Shown here in pieces: positions 12,460 through 20,274 of a stretch of DNA of 21,319 bases. The position numbers and the translations under genes were made by a program. The notes beneath the pieces are model-generated. The model was not told the origin of the DNA, ran no database searches, and was given only the letters and a program-made list of their open reading frames with translations. The stretch is from a virus: IMG/VR virus record IMGVR_UViG_3300045538_000133, positions 1-21,319 of that record; one strand, 5' to 3'. How positions within the stretch are numbered: the first letter of the stretch is position 1; the number at the start of each line of letters is the position of its first letter.

Positions 12460-14598
12460 TTACTCTCCAAGTTCTCTAAGGATTCGATCTGCTTCTGATT
12501 CTTGAGTTTGAGGCGCAACACCTTCCATTTGGCGTGGAACTGTTTCGCCAGTAGCACTCATTGTAAATGCTGGATATGAAGATTCAATATCAAAGTATTG
12601 TTCTTTTGTTATTTTACCTTCTTGAAGGAGATTTCTGCGTTGCTCTGAAGTACCATGAATAACATCAAGATATTTTCCTTGAAGTCGCATTAAGTTCTCT
12701 CTAAGGGTCTGTGGATCAGTCTTGTCAATATCAAGTTGGCCCGCGCTTTGCTGAAGCATATCTGTTTCAAACTTTGCAACGTTACCCAATGCCCCACCAG
12801 TTGGTGAGGCCATCCTCATTTTGTTGAGTTCATTGAAAGCAAGCATTGACTTAATTGGTGCAATGAAATTATTTGCAAGTTGGTATTCTGGAGTTCCTTT
12901 TGCAAACTTTGCTGCACCAGCTCTATAAAATGAAGCAAGTGGGCCAGATCCCTGCATAACACCAGAATCTAAGACTTTTAGGGCGCGTCCAATTTCTTGG
13001 GTTCCCATTGTAGCCCTCTCTACACCTTGTTCTTTTGCGGCTTGAGCTGCTTGTTCTTGACGGCCTCCAACACCAGATCCTTGAACAACTCTAAAACCAC
13101 CTCCGGGAATTTGCTCAATCACCATTCCAGATGGGGGTCTAATTGGGCGCACCTCTCCAGTTTCAACGTTAACCTGACCTTGCGACCCATATTGAGTCAC
13201 CTCTTCCGGCGTAAACTGCCTAAATTTCGTCCCTCCACCAGCAGGAATGCCCCTAACCATCCTTCTTTGGGGCTGTGGCAATTGTGGTTGTTGCGCGGCC
13301 ATAGATGGCTCGGTAGGCATCGCACCTTGAGGGATATTTTGAGCTGTAGCCATACCAGCACCTTGTTCGATTTGCTGAGACAACATCGTTTGTTGCTCTG
13401 GCGTACCCATTGCTTGCTGTGACATATCACCACCCATTGCTAGCGCATTGTCGATTCCTTGGGCTTTAACGTAACGATAGGCGGCTGTTTCGCTTGGGTT
13501 TCTTGGCGCGACACTTTTTCTCCATGAGTCAATTGTGTAATTCTGAACAAATGTTCCAGGAGCCTTCCCAGCAAATCCCTTGCTGCTATTAGAGGCAATG
13601 GCCCCACCATCAAGTACGATGCCAGTATGACCAGCCTTGCTCCCTTTTCTTGGAGTTAAAACAATATCTCCTTTTTGCGCTTCTGTTAGCGGGACCTTAA
13701 CAAATCTTGGGTCATTTTCTAAAGTCGTTGCCATTTCTCTGGTTGAAAGAGTCCCACCTGGAACCAGTTCTTCTCCAGTTGCCATTTCAAATGTTCTGCA
13801 AATTGCATCGGCGCAACCAACATTGCCGCCCTGTGTTCCAGGTGTTTTTGCCGTGCTAAGTTTGCCAATGTTCATTTTTGCAGCATTAGCAATTAAATTA
13901 GAAGCGTCGCCACTAACTTGAGATGTAGCAGGCAACTCTCCAAGCCCGCCCTCTTCTCCATAAAAGAATTTCTCTGTATTGAGAATTGGCCTCTTGGTAT
14001 CACGTTCATAATACTGACCTTGCTTATCAAGCAGCACTTTTTCTTTCCGTTCTTTTCCAATTTCTGGGTCAAAAATTGATATTTCGGTTTCTTTTAATTC
14101 ACTAGCACCTTGCATTGCGCCATATTCAGCAGCTGCAACTTGCCTTTCTCGGAGTCCAAGACCAGCCATTTTATATTGCTGTTCAATCATTGCGCGTTGC
14201 TGCGCTGATTGACGTTCTTGTGCGCTAATTCCAAGAGTAAGAGCATTAGATATTGCTTGAGATGCCGACCGACCAAGCTCTAATGACTGTATTGGTGTGG
14301 TGTTTGGATCATTACGAACATCTTGAATTGGTTGCAAAATAGATCTAATATCAATGCCAAGACTATCACCAAGTTTACTTGCGGTCTCAATACTTGCTGA
14401 ATCCGCTTTAACTTGTGCATCAATCTTTTTGCGTTGCTCCTTGGCTTCTCCATATCCCTCTATGCCCTTAGCAATAGACTGACCAAGGTTAGAAATACCT
14501 TGAGCATAGTTCTCGCCAATCTTGTAAGCTCCAGAAAAGTCGTAGCTAAACAACCTAGGATCAACGCCAGCACCCAACATATTTCGTCCGCCAATCAT
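12460..14598 (-). CDS. Internal virion protein with NlpC/P60- or CHAP-like peptidase domain
   Basis: This is a 712-residue virion protein. Residues 1-190 are helical. Residues about 245-377 look like a papain-fold cell-wall peptidase: GCADAICRTF has the candidate nucleophile Cys262, QKGDIVLTPRKG the usual GD strand (310-311), and AGHTGIV the candidate His324, with a polar Asn337 nearby. Residues 385-450 are low-complexity Gln/Met/Pro, a likely flexible linker. The C-terminal third is helical. It would open peptidoglycan during DNA entry, like the transglycosylase domains of other internal proteins. The start at 14598 follows the upstream stop by one base; a Met at residue 7 is also possible. 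The exact peptidase family and activity are inferred from motif spacing. Confidence 0.75.
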   Translation of the reverse strand: MIGGRNMLGAGVDPRLFSYDFSGAYKIGENYAQGISNLGQSIAKGIEGYGEAKEQRKKIDAQVKADSASIETASKLGDSLGIDIRSILQPIQDVRNDPNTTPIQSLELGRSASQAISNALTLGISAQERQSAQQRAMIEQQYKMAGLGLRERQVAAAEYGAMQGASELKETEISIFDPEIGKERKEKVLLDKQGQYYERDTKRPILNTEKFFYGEEGGLGELPATSQVSGDASNLIANAAKMNIGKLSTAKTPGTQGGNVGCADAICRTFEMATGEELVPGGTLSTREMATTLENDPRFVKVPLTEAQKGDIVLTPRKGSKAGHTGIVLDGGAIASNSSKGFAGKAPGTFVQNYTIDSWRKSVAPRNPSETAAYRYVKAQGIDNALAMGGDMSQQAMGTPEQQTMLSQQIEQGAGMATAQNIPQGAMPTEPSMAAQQPQLPQPQRRMVRGIPAGGGTKFRQFTPEEVTQYGSQGQVNVETGEVRPIRPPSGMVIEQIPGGGFRVVQGSGVGGRQEQAAQAAKEQGVERATMGTQEIGRALKVLDSGVMQGSGPLASFYRAGAAKFAKGTPEYQLANNFIAPIKSMLAFNELNKMRMASPTGGALGNVAKFETDMLQQSAGQLDIDKTDPQTLRENLMRLQGKYLDVIHGTSEQRRNLLQEGKITKEQYFDIESSYPAFTMSATGETVPRQMEGVAPQTQESEADRILRELGE

Positions 14599-14599
14599 A

Positions 14600-15649
14600 T
14601 TATTTAATTTTTGAGTAGTCTACTCCCTTAATGCCGTTAATAAGTCCAACAGCTTTTGGGTTTTTCTTTTCAACATCTTGAGCCATAACGCCCATTTGAG
14701 TCTTGTTATCCCCCTTGTACTTGAAGGTGTAAATTGGAAGTCCAGAATTTGTCTTACCAACTTTTTTAATGTCGGTTTTGGCGTTTTTATCTGAAATGTT
14801 AATATCTGGTGCTTTCATTGCAGAAGCAGCTATATTGGAAAGACCACTAATTGTAGCCCCAGTAATAGCCGCCTTGTTAGCAGCAGTAGCAGTAGATGCT
14901 GACAGTACGTTCCCACGTTCTGCCGCTCCAATGTTAAGCGCAGTATCGGAACTGAAGAGTTGAGGCGTTGATGCGCCAAGTGATTGCTGACCAGATGTTA
15001 GGTAACTGCTTCCAAGCTGGAGTCCGTATGGAGTCTGGCTGATAAGCGACATGCCCGGAGTCTGATAGAAACCTTGGGCTAGGTTGTAGGCATTTGCCCT
15101 AGCTTGGTCTGCTTCTGCTCGTTTGGATTGTTTGTAAGACTCGCGGCTAAGTATCTCAGAAGCAATCGACCCTTGGCTTCCAAGCATTCCACGCGCACTA
15201 GAAGCCTCCCTTGCGGCTTGCTGGGCTTGGCGAGTCTCTTCTGGAGTTAGGTACTGCGATCCAGCATATGCGCTTTCAGCACGCCGTGTTCCCTGCTCAA
15301 CCAGTGCGGCTTGTTCTGGGGACAGTGTTTGCATGATGCCCCTAGCACCAGATGCAAGTTGACCCTGCCCGTACAGCTCTCCCATTCTTGCCTGTTGAAC
15401 TTGACTTACACCTTGTAATCCAAGTTGCCCACCAAGTTGGGCATATCCAGTAGCATATTGGCCAATGTCTTGCAGGTTAAGCGCGGCGTACTTGGGCCTA
15501 TATTTCCTTTCAAAACTTAAAACTCCAGGCTGGGTTTTTTGATAAGCCTGTAGTAAATTGCCAACATCAGATGATAAATCTTGTGCCGAGGCCTTAGTGT
15601 AATTGACTTCCCCAGTGCTTCCAGAAAACATGTCGCCTATGCTACTCAT
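14600..15649 (-). CDS. Virion protein with C-terminal S74-like self-processing domain
   Basis: This is a 349-residue protein. Residues 1-275 are Gln/Ala/Gly/Ser-rich helical sequence of the type seen in internal virion proteins (GQLGLQGVSQVQQARMGELY). From residue 286 the sequence SDKNAKTDIKKVGK, followed by YTFKYKG and MGVMAQDVEKKNPKAV, matches the intramolecular chaperone / peptidase S74 pattern, with Ser286 and Lys291 as the expected catalytic pair. The domain is short (about 64 residues), ending soon after the MAQDV motif, so it may be a minimal version. S74 domains usually cap tail spikes; here the rest is not fibre-like. ATG 15649 overlaps the upstream stop (ATGA). Confidence 0.8.
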   Translation of the reverse strand: MSSIGDMFSGSTGEVNYTKASAQDLSSDVGNLLQAYQKTQPGVLSFERKYRPKYAALNLQDIGQYATGYAQLGGQLGLQGVSQVQQARMGELYGQGQLASGARGIMQTLSPEQAALVEQGTRRAESAYAGSQYLTPEETRQAQQAAREASSARGMLGSQGSIASEILSRESYKQSKRAEADQARANAYNLAQGFYQTPGMSLISQTPYGLQLGSSYLTSGQQSLGASTPQLFSSDTALNIGAAERGNVLSASTATAANKAAITGATISGLSNIAASAMKAPDINISDKNAKTDIKKVGKTNSGLPIYTFKYKGDNKTQMGVMAQDVEKKNPKAVGLINGIKGVDYSKIK

Positions 15650-15987
15650 AACTTTTGTATTTTAGAATTTAATTTATTGATTTTGACTAGGCGAATTTTG
15701 CGTGATTTTTTAATGTGTCTATGAAATGAGATGTACTTACATCTTCCGAGAAAGTTGAGAATGATTGACTGCATGTTTCCACCTGCCCACGTGACGTGTA
15801 TTGTGTCTGCCTCTGATTGGCTCTGGACAGCAACTGCTGGTCTGTCGGATCTGCAGAAGTATGCGAGTGCAAAGCAATCTGGAGCGCAAATGACAATGCC
15901 ATAGTGCATGTGCCATTCAAACAAACCCCAGAAATCAACTTTAGCATCTTCATATATTTTTCTTGCAGTCTCAATATGATGGTTCAT
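15646..15987 (-). CDS. Small cysteine/histidine-containing phage protein
   Basis: The protein is 113 residues from ATG 15987, which overlaps the TGA of the C1q-like gene (ATGA); a GTG at 16005 would add six residues but is less likely. The sequence has IYEDAKVDFWGLFEWHMHYG, then CAPDCFALAYFC, then IHVTWAGGNMQSI, and ends in a very basic tail rich in Lys. The pattern strand - strand - 'HV.W..G' - helix - 'ISFHR' recalls small conserved proteins next to internal virion genes in marine podoviruses, whose role is unknown. I cannot assign a family with confidence. No signal peptide or membrane segment is visible. Confidence 0.65.
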   Translation of the reverse strand: MNHHIETARKIYEDAKVDFWGLFEWHMHYGIVICAPDCFALAYFCRSDRPAVAVQSQSEADTIHVTWAGGNMQSIILNFLGRCKYISFHRHIKKSRKIRLVKINKLNSKIQKL

Positions 15988-16643
15988 GCGGAACGAACTA
16001 AACACCCAGAAAAATGTCCCTGTCCAGAAGCTAATGTCTTTTGAGTACCAGATGTTTGGAGTGCATATAAATTAACATAGTCACCTGTGCCATTTAAGTA
16101 AACAACATCAGAAACGGTTGACCTAACTCCATTAGAAACAGCTGGAGATCCATAGGAATATAATACGCCATTTTTATAAATAGCAACCAATGCTCCATCT
16201 GAAACAGCGGTAAATGAAATTCCTCCATTAACTTGGTAATATCCAGCTACCGTAGGCGTAAATGTGTTGCTTGCAAAGTTTGAGTTTGTATCAAAGGTAT
16301 TGGATGCAGTGTCAGACAGCGTGACCAGTGTAAATGCGTTATTTGGTACATTGTTTCCTGTGGTTGTAGCTCTAAATGCTGGGCCATTCCCAACCACACC
16401 TGCCGCTAGTTTTGCTTGAGTCACATCACCGTCTGCAATGTTAATCGTTTTTACCTCACCAGATCCAATTTTGCCACTTGTAATCGTAGCAAGCGTCATT
16501 TGACCACCAGCAGTAACCAGTAGTCCATCTCCATTGACAATAGCACCCGGAACAAATATGGACTGGTCCATAATGTTGTTTAAGGAGGTGCTTGTTACGG
16601 TGTCTCCTGTGCTAAATGATTGATTTGTATCTACGACTGCCAT
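15984..16643 (-). CDS. C1q-like virion appendage / tail fibre protein
   Basis: This 219-residue protein is probably exposed on the virion. The N-terminal 85 residues (MAVVDTNQSFSTGDTVTSTS, then GKIGSGEVKTINIADGDVTQ) are a Gly/Thr-rich extended part typical of trimeric phage fibres. From about residue 88 to the end the sequence resembles the C1q/TNF jelly-roll: GPAFRATTTG, then FTPTVAGYYQVNGGISF, ALVAIYKNG and VVYLNGTGDYVNLYA. C1q-type tips in phage fibres often bind host surface molecules, so this is a receptor-binding candidate. The start has AAAGGT about 10 bases upstream. It lies 6 bases after the tail protein. Confidence 0.8.
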   Translation of the reverse strand: MAVVDTNQSFSTGDTVTSTSLNNIMDQSIFVPGAIVNGDGLLVTAGGQMTLATITSGKIGSGEVKTINIADGDVTQAKLAAGVVGNGPAFRATTTGNNVPNNAFTLVTLSDTASNTFDTNSNFASNTFTPTVAGYYQVNGGISFTAVSDGALVAIYKNGVLYSYGSPAVSNGVRSTVSDVVYLNGTGDYVNLYALQTSGTQKTLASGQGHFSGCLVRSA

Positions 16644-16649
16644 AATATA

Positions 16650-19343
16650 TTACCTTTGTGAGATGATTTGTCGGTTCGTTACTGATCCCGCTACTTTTAG
16701 TGAGTGTACCTTAGGGGAACCAGTTAGTCTTGTCAACTTTATAGATCCAACTATGCCCCTAGAACCACCAACTCGCGCTCTAATGGTTGCTGTTTCTTCT
16801 TCATTGGGGTCGGATGGGATAAGTGGGCCACCTAAAAGACCACCAAATGTTCCAATTGACTGGGAATTGTCTGGATCTTCTGCCGCAAACGAAATATCCA
16901 TGTCAGTTTCTTGATTTGGAAGCGTTTGAATTTGAATTTGAGCATCAGTAAACCTTTTTCTTTCAAGTGTTCCAAGGTCATACCCTCTAGACGACACATA
17001 AGAATTGATTGAAAAGTATTTTGTTGAGTCGTTAATGGAAATACTATCCGTAGACCCCTCAACTGCGTCGATCTGGTTGACACCACCATTCTGAGACACG
17101 GCATAAAGTGCCGATCTTTCACCAGCAGACCCCACAATAAGGTTTTGAATAAGGAATCCACTATTCCCGTAGGTATCCACGGATTCCCACGCACCATTAA
17201 GGAAGTTAAACACCAGCAAGGCGTTGTTTCCAAGAGTAGCATCATTTGTGTTGGTGCTGCTATTTAGTGGAACTGCAAGGTAATATCGGTTGTCAAAGTA
17301 TGCTGCAACTGCTCCAGACGCTTTTTCCTTGTTGATGCGGTCAATGTACGGCTGGATTTTTTTAGACATTGGCTCACGTGTACCACGTAGGTTGTAATCG
17401 TTCATGAACTCAAGCCCATAAACGCCATTGTCGGATAGGAAGATTAAAGTATTTCCTTGGATAACCACAGACTTGCGAGCTAGGCAGCCAACCTCGTTGG
17501 TAAGTTCCTTAACCACTGTATCCTCCAAAGAACCCTGCGTCCCTTTTACCAAGTGGATGCTATTGCGGTTGAACACCACCAAAGAATCGTCGTAGAACCC
17601 GTGCATTGCCACCGTGTAATCGGCGGTACCACCACTAATACGAAATTGGTTTAGAATCTGATCGTAGGTGTTGCTGTCGAGAATATCAGAAGCAAGGATT
17701 TCGTCCCTAATCCCACGGTCTGGGTAGGACGGGGTAAGCAATGTACCCTTAGACTCGTACCAGAACGGAACCCAAAGCCTACGCTGGAAATAAGTTCCCC
17801 AAGGTGGGGCTGGCATGTGGGAGAATCCAAGTCCAATAGATGCAACTATGGAATAATGCACAGTATGACCACCTCCAGAGGTGTTTGGCTCGGCAACAAA
17901 GTAATTGAAAGTATTGTATGTTGGAAGACCAGTAATATTTACTATATCTCCTATTTGAATTACATTAAATGTAGACCCAGAATCTGTAATTTTAAGCGGT
18001 GTACCAATGCTGAATGGATTGTCCTGCAATTCCGAAAACGTATAATCAACGTTTGCCAAAAATGATCCAGTAGCCAACGTGAGCATTTTTAACTTACCAT
18101 CATAATCGCTGATGGTTCTAGTGGCAGCGTCAATTACCAGTGTTGCCCCATTGTAAAAGTTATCCAACGATGATGGAGTAAACCCATCATCAAAGAATGC
18201 AGGAAGAATTATCTTAGAGGTTGGCTTGGCTAGGATTCCATCTACCACCGTATATGTTCCAGTTGCTCCAGTAAGCGGAATAGTAAAAGCAGTTGAGCTA
18301 GTAACTGTGACAACCCTAACCCCATTTGGGTCTGGTCCAGCAGACTGAATCACTCCAGAAATCGTTACCGAATTACCAGTGGTTAAGCCATGTGCCAAAC
18401 TTGTAACTATTGTTACAATATTGCTACCAGCAGTAGCACTAGCTATTTTAAACACCTTTGTGGAAGATGCTTCTGTAACATCGTAAATTCCAACCGCCCC
18501 CGTAAGTGGAACCGTAAAAGTTGTTGAGTTGGATACCGTTACTACCCTAATGCCATCTGGGTCTGGACCAGAAGATTCTTTTATATTGGAAAGAAGAACT
18601 GAGTCACCACTTGTCAAGCCATGAGCTTCAGTGGTAACAATTGTAACAATGTTAGAACCAGCAGATGCGCTAGCAACGCTTACCGTTTCTCCCGCTCCGT
18701 AAGCTGCTCCAGATGATTGTTGAAGGTCTCCTGTTATAAGAGTTACCGTAGCAACACCATTAGTAAATGTCGTATTAGAGTTTCCATTGTAATCCCTGTT
18801 TGCTTGATAAGGACCACCAGGAACACGATAGAAAGCATTAGCGGAGTTCTGGTCCCACTGCAACGCATTGTCACCCTCGCGGAACACGATCACCTTATCG
18901 AAGGCTTGGATCATGTCCGTATCCTCATCCACAGACTCGCCAGCAGGGTACAGCACACTCTCCACGTTGCTTGGTGTGTCTAGGTCGATCTTCTTGATCT
19001 GACTATTAAGAGCAACCAAGATGTACTCCTTATTGTTGCTATTAGGGTCGCTGTACAGACATGACGCTCGGACATTAGTGACAGCGTTATCGTTGATTGG
19101 AATTGGTGACGGCAATACAAACGGCAAAGTCAAAGCAGCCCCACCACCAGTAAGCTGACCAGAAACAACATTAACCGCCTTACGGGGCTTCCAGTAACCC
19201 TCCATGCGCCCATTTACGGACTCACGAACCTCCCCCGGCTGTAGCTGGTTTAACGGATTCCTCTGGTTAATGCCAATAAACCCACGATCACCATCTTCGG
19301 CAATCGCGTCATCCATCCCACCAGTGGACCGATACTGCGACAT
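16650..19343 (-). CDS. Large nozzle-like tail protein with tandem FCCH-like repeats
   Basis: This is an 897-residue virion protein. The N-terminus (GFIGINQRNPLNQLQPGEVR) and the long region 500-790 (FYDDSLVVFNRNSIHLVKGT, GNTLIFLSDNGVYGLEF, YFDNRYYLAVPL) have the repeated strand pattern of the beta-propeller tail proteins that form the lower tube (T7 gp12 / P22 gp10-type), which is my best guess for its role. Inserted at residues 224-377 are two 77-residue repeats each containing HGL.(S/T)G(D/N)SV, a motif reported as E1 FCCH-like in many phage tail proteins. The C-terminus is beta-rich and ends in NRQIISQR. The start overlaps the upstream stop by one base (TAATG). Confidence 0.75.
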   Translation of the reverse strand: MSQYRSTGGMDDAIAEDGDRGFIGINQRNPLNQLQPGEVRESVNGRMEGYWKPRKAVNVVSGQLTGGGAALTLPFVLPSPIPINDNAVTNVRASCLYSDPNSNNKEYILVALNSQIKKIDLDTPSNVESVLYPAGESVDEDTDMIQAFDKVIVFREGDNALQWDQNSANAFYRVPGGPYQANRDYNGNSNTTFTNGVATVTLITGDLQQSSGAAYGAGETVSVASASAGSNIVTIVTTEAHGLTSGDSVLLSNIKESSGPDPDGIRVVTVSNSTTFTVPLTGAVGIYDVTEASSTKVFKIASATAGSNIVTIVTSLAHGLTTGNSVTISGVIQSAGPDPNGVRVVTVTSSTAFTIPLTGATGTYTVVDGILAKPTSKIILPAFFDDGFTPSSLDNFYNGATLVIDAATRTISDYDGKLKMLTLATGSFLANVDYTFSELQDNPFSIGTPLKITDSGSTFNVIQIGDIVNITGLPTYNTFNYFVAEPNTSGGGHTVHYSIVASIGLGFSHMPAPPWGTYFQRRLWVPFWYESKGTLLTPSYPDRGIRDEILASDILDSNTYDQILNQFRISGGTADYTVAMHGFYDDSLVVFNRNSIHLVKGTQGSLEDTVVKELTNEVGCLARKSVVIQGNTLIFLSDNGVYGLEFMNDYNLRGTREPMSKKIQPYIDRINKEKASGAVAAYFDNRYYLAVPLNSSTNTNDATLGNNALLVFNFLNGAWESVDTYGNSGFLIQNLIVGSAGERSALYAVSQNGGVNQIDAVEGSTDSISINDSTKYFSINSYVSSRGYDLGTLERKRFTDAQIQIQTLPNQETDMDISFAAEDPDNSQSIGTFGGLLGGPLIPSDPNEEETATIRARVGGSRGIVGSIKLTRLTGSPKVHSLKVAGSVTNRQIISQR
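18213..18674 (-). repeat. Intragenic tandem 231-bp repeat in the tail protein
   Basis: Two copies, 18444-18674 and 18213-18443, encode residues 224-300 and 301-377 of the tail protein. Shared strings include AS(A)(S/T)AGSNIVTIVT, HGLT(S/T)G and GPDP(D/N)G(I/V)RVVTV. The DNA copies have clearly drifted at third positions, so the duplication is old and retained. Confidence 0.75.
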
Positions 19344-19603
19344 TACGCAAAGTAAACGATCACAACGCCAGAGGTAACGACAACCTGCGAGAAGTTGCCA
19401 CCGATACCAAGACCAGCAGGAAGCGTAATCGACTGCAACCTAGACGAACCAGAGACGTTGCCAGAGGCACTCGTCACGGTCGCTAGCACAGCGTCATTCA
19501 CTACCTGAATCCAACGGATGTTGCCAGTGTAGGTATTGACCGAGGCGTTAAGCACAATGCTTCCACCTTGGCCTTGTAAGTCATACGAAACAGGAGATGC
19601 CAT
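19343..19603 (-). CDS. Small beta-rich virion protein
   Basis: The protein is 86 residues from ATG 19603 (MASPVSYDLQGQGGSIVLNA). It is almost entirely short strands with Gly/Ser/Val/Thr: YTGNIRWIQVVND, then ATVTSASGNVSGSSRL, LPAGLGIGGNFSQVVV and TSGVVIVYFA. This is the look of a small jelly-roll or capsid-decoration protein, or a tail-tip adaptor, and I cannot choose between them. It is the first gene of the leftward block after the control region. A TTG at 19630 would add nine residues. No Shine-Dalgarno is obvious; the leader is AACCTTAATTATTTT. Its stop overlaps the start of the tail protein (TAATG). Confidence 0.7.
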   Translation of the reverse strand: MASPVSYDLQGQGGSIVLNASVNTYTGNIRWIQVVNDAVLATVTSASGNVSGSSRLQSITLPAGLGIGGNFSQVVVTSGVVIVYFA

Positions 19604-19672
19604 AAAATAATTAAGGTTCGGCCAAACCAATATAGCCCAGCCACAAAAAAGACTAAACCAAAACTACACATT

Positions 19673-19762
19673 ATGTCAACAACAGCGTTAAGCATCATCT
19701 CAACCGTCATATCAACCCTCATAGCCACCATCAAGCTCATAACGCTGATACCCGCCCTTTAG
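19673..19762 (+). CDS. Candidate 29-residue membrane peptide
   Basis: On the plus strand ATG 19673 opens a 29-codon frame ending TAG 19762, with Ile, Thr and Leu making up most of the peptide: MSTTALSIISTVISTLIATI then KLITLIPAL. It would span a membrane once. Its leader (GACTAAACCAAAACTACACATT) has the AAACC/CA-rich style of the right-end genes. It is divergent from the late block, 69 bases from the 86-residue gene. There is no homology evidence and a frame this short can arise by chance. Confidence 0.3.
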   Translation: MSTTALSIISTVISTLIATIKLITLIPAL

Positions 19763-19811
19763 ACATTTTTTGTGGGGCTGGTTTATGGATGGCAGTGTTA
19801 CGATCACCGCC

Positions 19812-19821
19812 GGTCGCGACC
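19812..19821. promoter_or_regulatory. GGTCGCGACC palindrome beside a C-tract
   Basis: A perfect 10-bp palindrome is followed within a few bases by CCCTCCCCCCC. It lies just before the iteron-like array. Together they look like part of an origin or regulator-binding region; the function is inferred. Confidence 0.35.
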
Positions 19822-19847
19822 CCCTCCCCCCCGTGCCGTCCTCGTGC

Positions 19848-19885
19848 TGTTCATGTGAACATGTTCATCTGTGCGTGTTCATGTG
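19848..19885 (+). repeat. Iteron-like array, 14-bp period
   Basis: TGTTCATGTG (19848), TGTTCATCTG (19862) and TGTTCATGTG (19876) are spaced exactly 14 bp apart. A degenerate fourth, TGTGTTCC, begins at 19890, again 14 bp on. The first copy with the next two bases also makes GTTCA..TGAAC arms. Such arrays bind replication initiators or regulators. Confidence 0.55.
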
Positions 19886-19949
19886 GCCATGTGTTCCTTA
19901 CATGACCAGGTTACTAATGATTAGCCAGGCGCTAATGTATTGCCGGCTC

Positions 19950-20030
19950 GTGGAACATTCCCGTGGAACATTCACAGCTGTGCCATGGTGCGTCGACTTG
20001 TGTTCCACGCTATGTCTGTGGAACATTCCC
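19950..20030. repeat. GTGGAACATTCCC repeats, direct and inverted
   Basis: GTGGAACATTCCC is at 19950-19962, followed immediately by GTGGAACATTCAC (19963-19975), and again exactly at 20018-20030. An inverted half, TGTTCCAC, lies at 20001-20008, giving TGTTCCAC-9 bp-GTGGAACA. Each unit contains the dyad GGAA-CA-TTCC. This looks like a set of protein-binding sites, possibly part of the replication origin or a genetic switch. Confidence 0.55.
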
Positions 20031-20201
20031 GCGATACATACAACATGTGGATTCGATGCCTTGTTTTGCCATGTTCGCGCTATATCTAGTAGCATTGCCT
20101 AGTGCTGGGATTTTATTGGCAAATACGAAAAGCTTGACACTTTTTGATCCTTCTTTAGAATACGCTCTAGCGTAATCCCCCTCAGTAAGCCAGTCGACCA
20201 T
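20010..20201 (-). CDS. Uncertain small frame in the control region
   Basis: This is a 63-residue frame from ATG 20201 with ordinary composition: MVDWLTEGDYARAYSKEGSK, then KLFVFANKIPALGNATRYSA. It would be read toward the late genes. It overlaps the rightward promoter candidate, its palindrome and part of the GTGGAACATTCCC repeats, and another frame (20095-19898) overlaps it, so the DNA-level signals argue against it. No family is recognised and no Shine-Dalgarno is present. Confidence 0.2.
   Translation of the reverse strand: MVDWLTEGDYARAYSKEGSKSVKLFVFANKIPALGNATRYSANMAKQGIESTCCMYRGNVPQT
20134..20161 (+). promoter_or_regulatory. Candidate sigma-70-type promoter for rightward genes
   Basis: TTGACA (perfect -35, 20134-20139), 16-bp spacer, TAGAAT (20156-20161, 5/6 of the -10). 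It reads toward the gene at 20648, which leaves a leader of nearly 480 bases unless another promoter lies nearer. It is the best sigma-70 match I find in the window. Confidence 0.5.
20161..20174. promoter_or_regulatory. Palindrome TACGCT-CT-AGCGTA at the start site
   Basis: Six-base perfect arms around CT begin on the last base of the -10 and cover the expected transcription start. This is a typical repressor-operator position. Confidence 0.4.
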
Positions 20202-20219
20202 AGGAGACTGTGCGCGCTG

Positions 20220-20246
20220 GCATGATTAAAGTGATGAACATCATGC
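20220..20246 (+). other. Hairpin in the rightward leader
   Basis: GCATGAT (20220-20226) and ATCATGC (20240-20246) are perfect 7-bp arms with a 13-base loop. A 10-codon frame (MIKVMNIMQCD) starts at the ATG inside the left arm (20222). No T-run follows, so a terminator is unlikely. Confidence 0.3.
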
Positions 20247-20274
20247 AATGTGATTGACTCGCGCGTTAGGTTTT

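Noticed and set aside
19501-19740. 79-residue minus-strand frame with a hydrophobic segment, holin-like at first sight
   Set aside because: Its C-terminal half overlaps the 86-residue virion gene in another frame and reads as noise; the hydrophobic part comes from AT-rich leader DNA.
19848-20030. CRISPR array
   Set aside because: Repeats are 10-13 bp with spacers of 0-55 bp; too short and irregular for CRISPR.
19770-20102. 110-residue plus-strand frame
   Set aside because: It is rich in Cys and Trp, spans palindrome and repeat arrays, and does not look like a protein.
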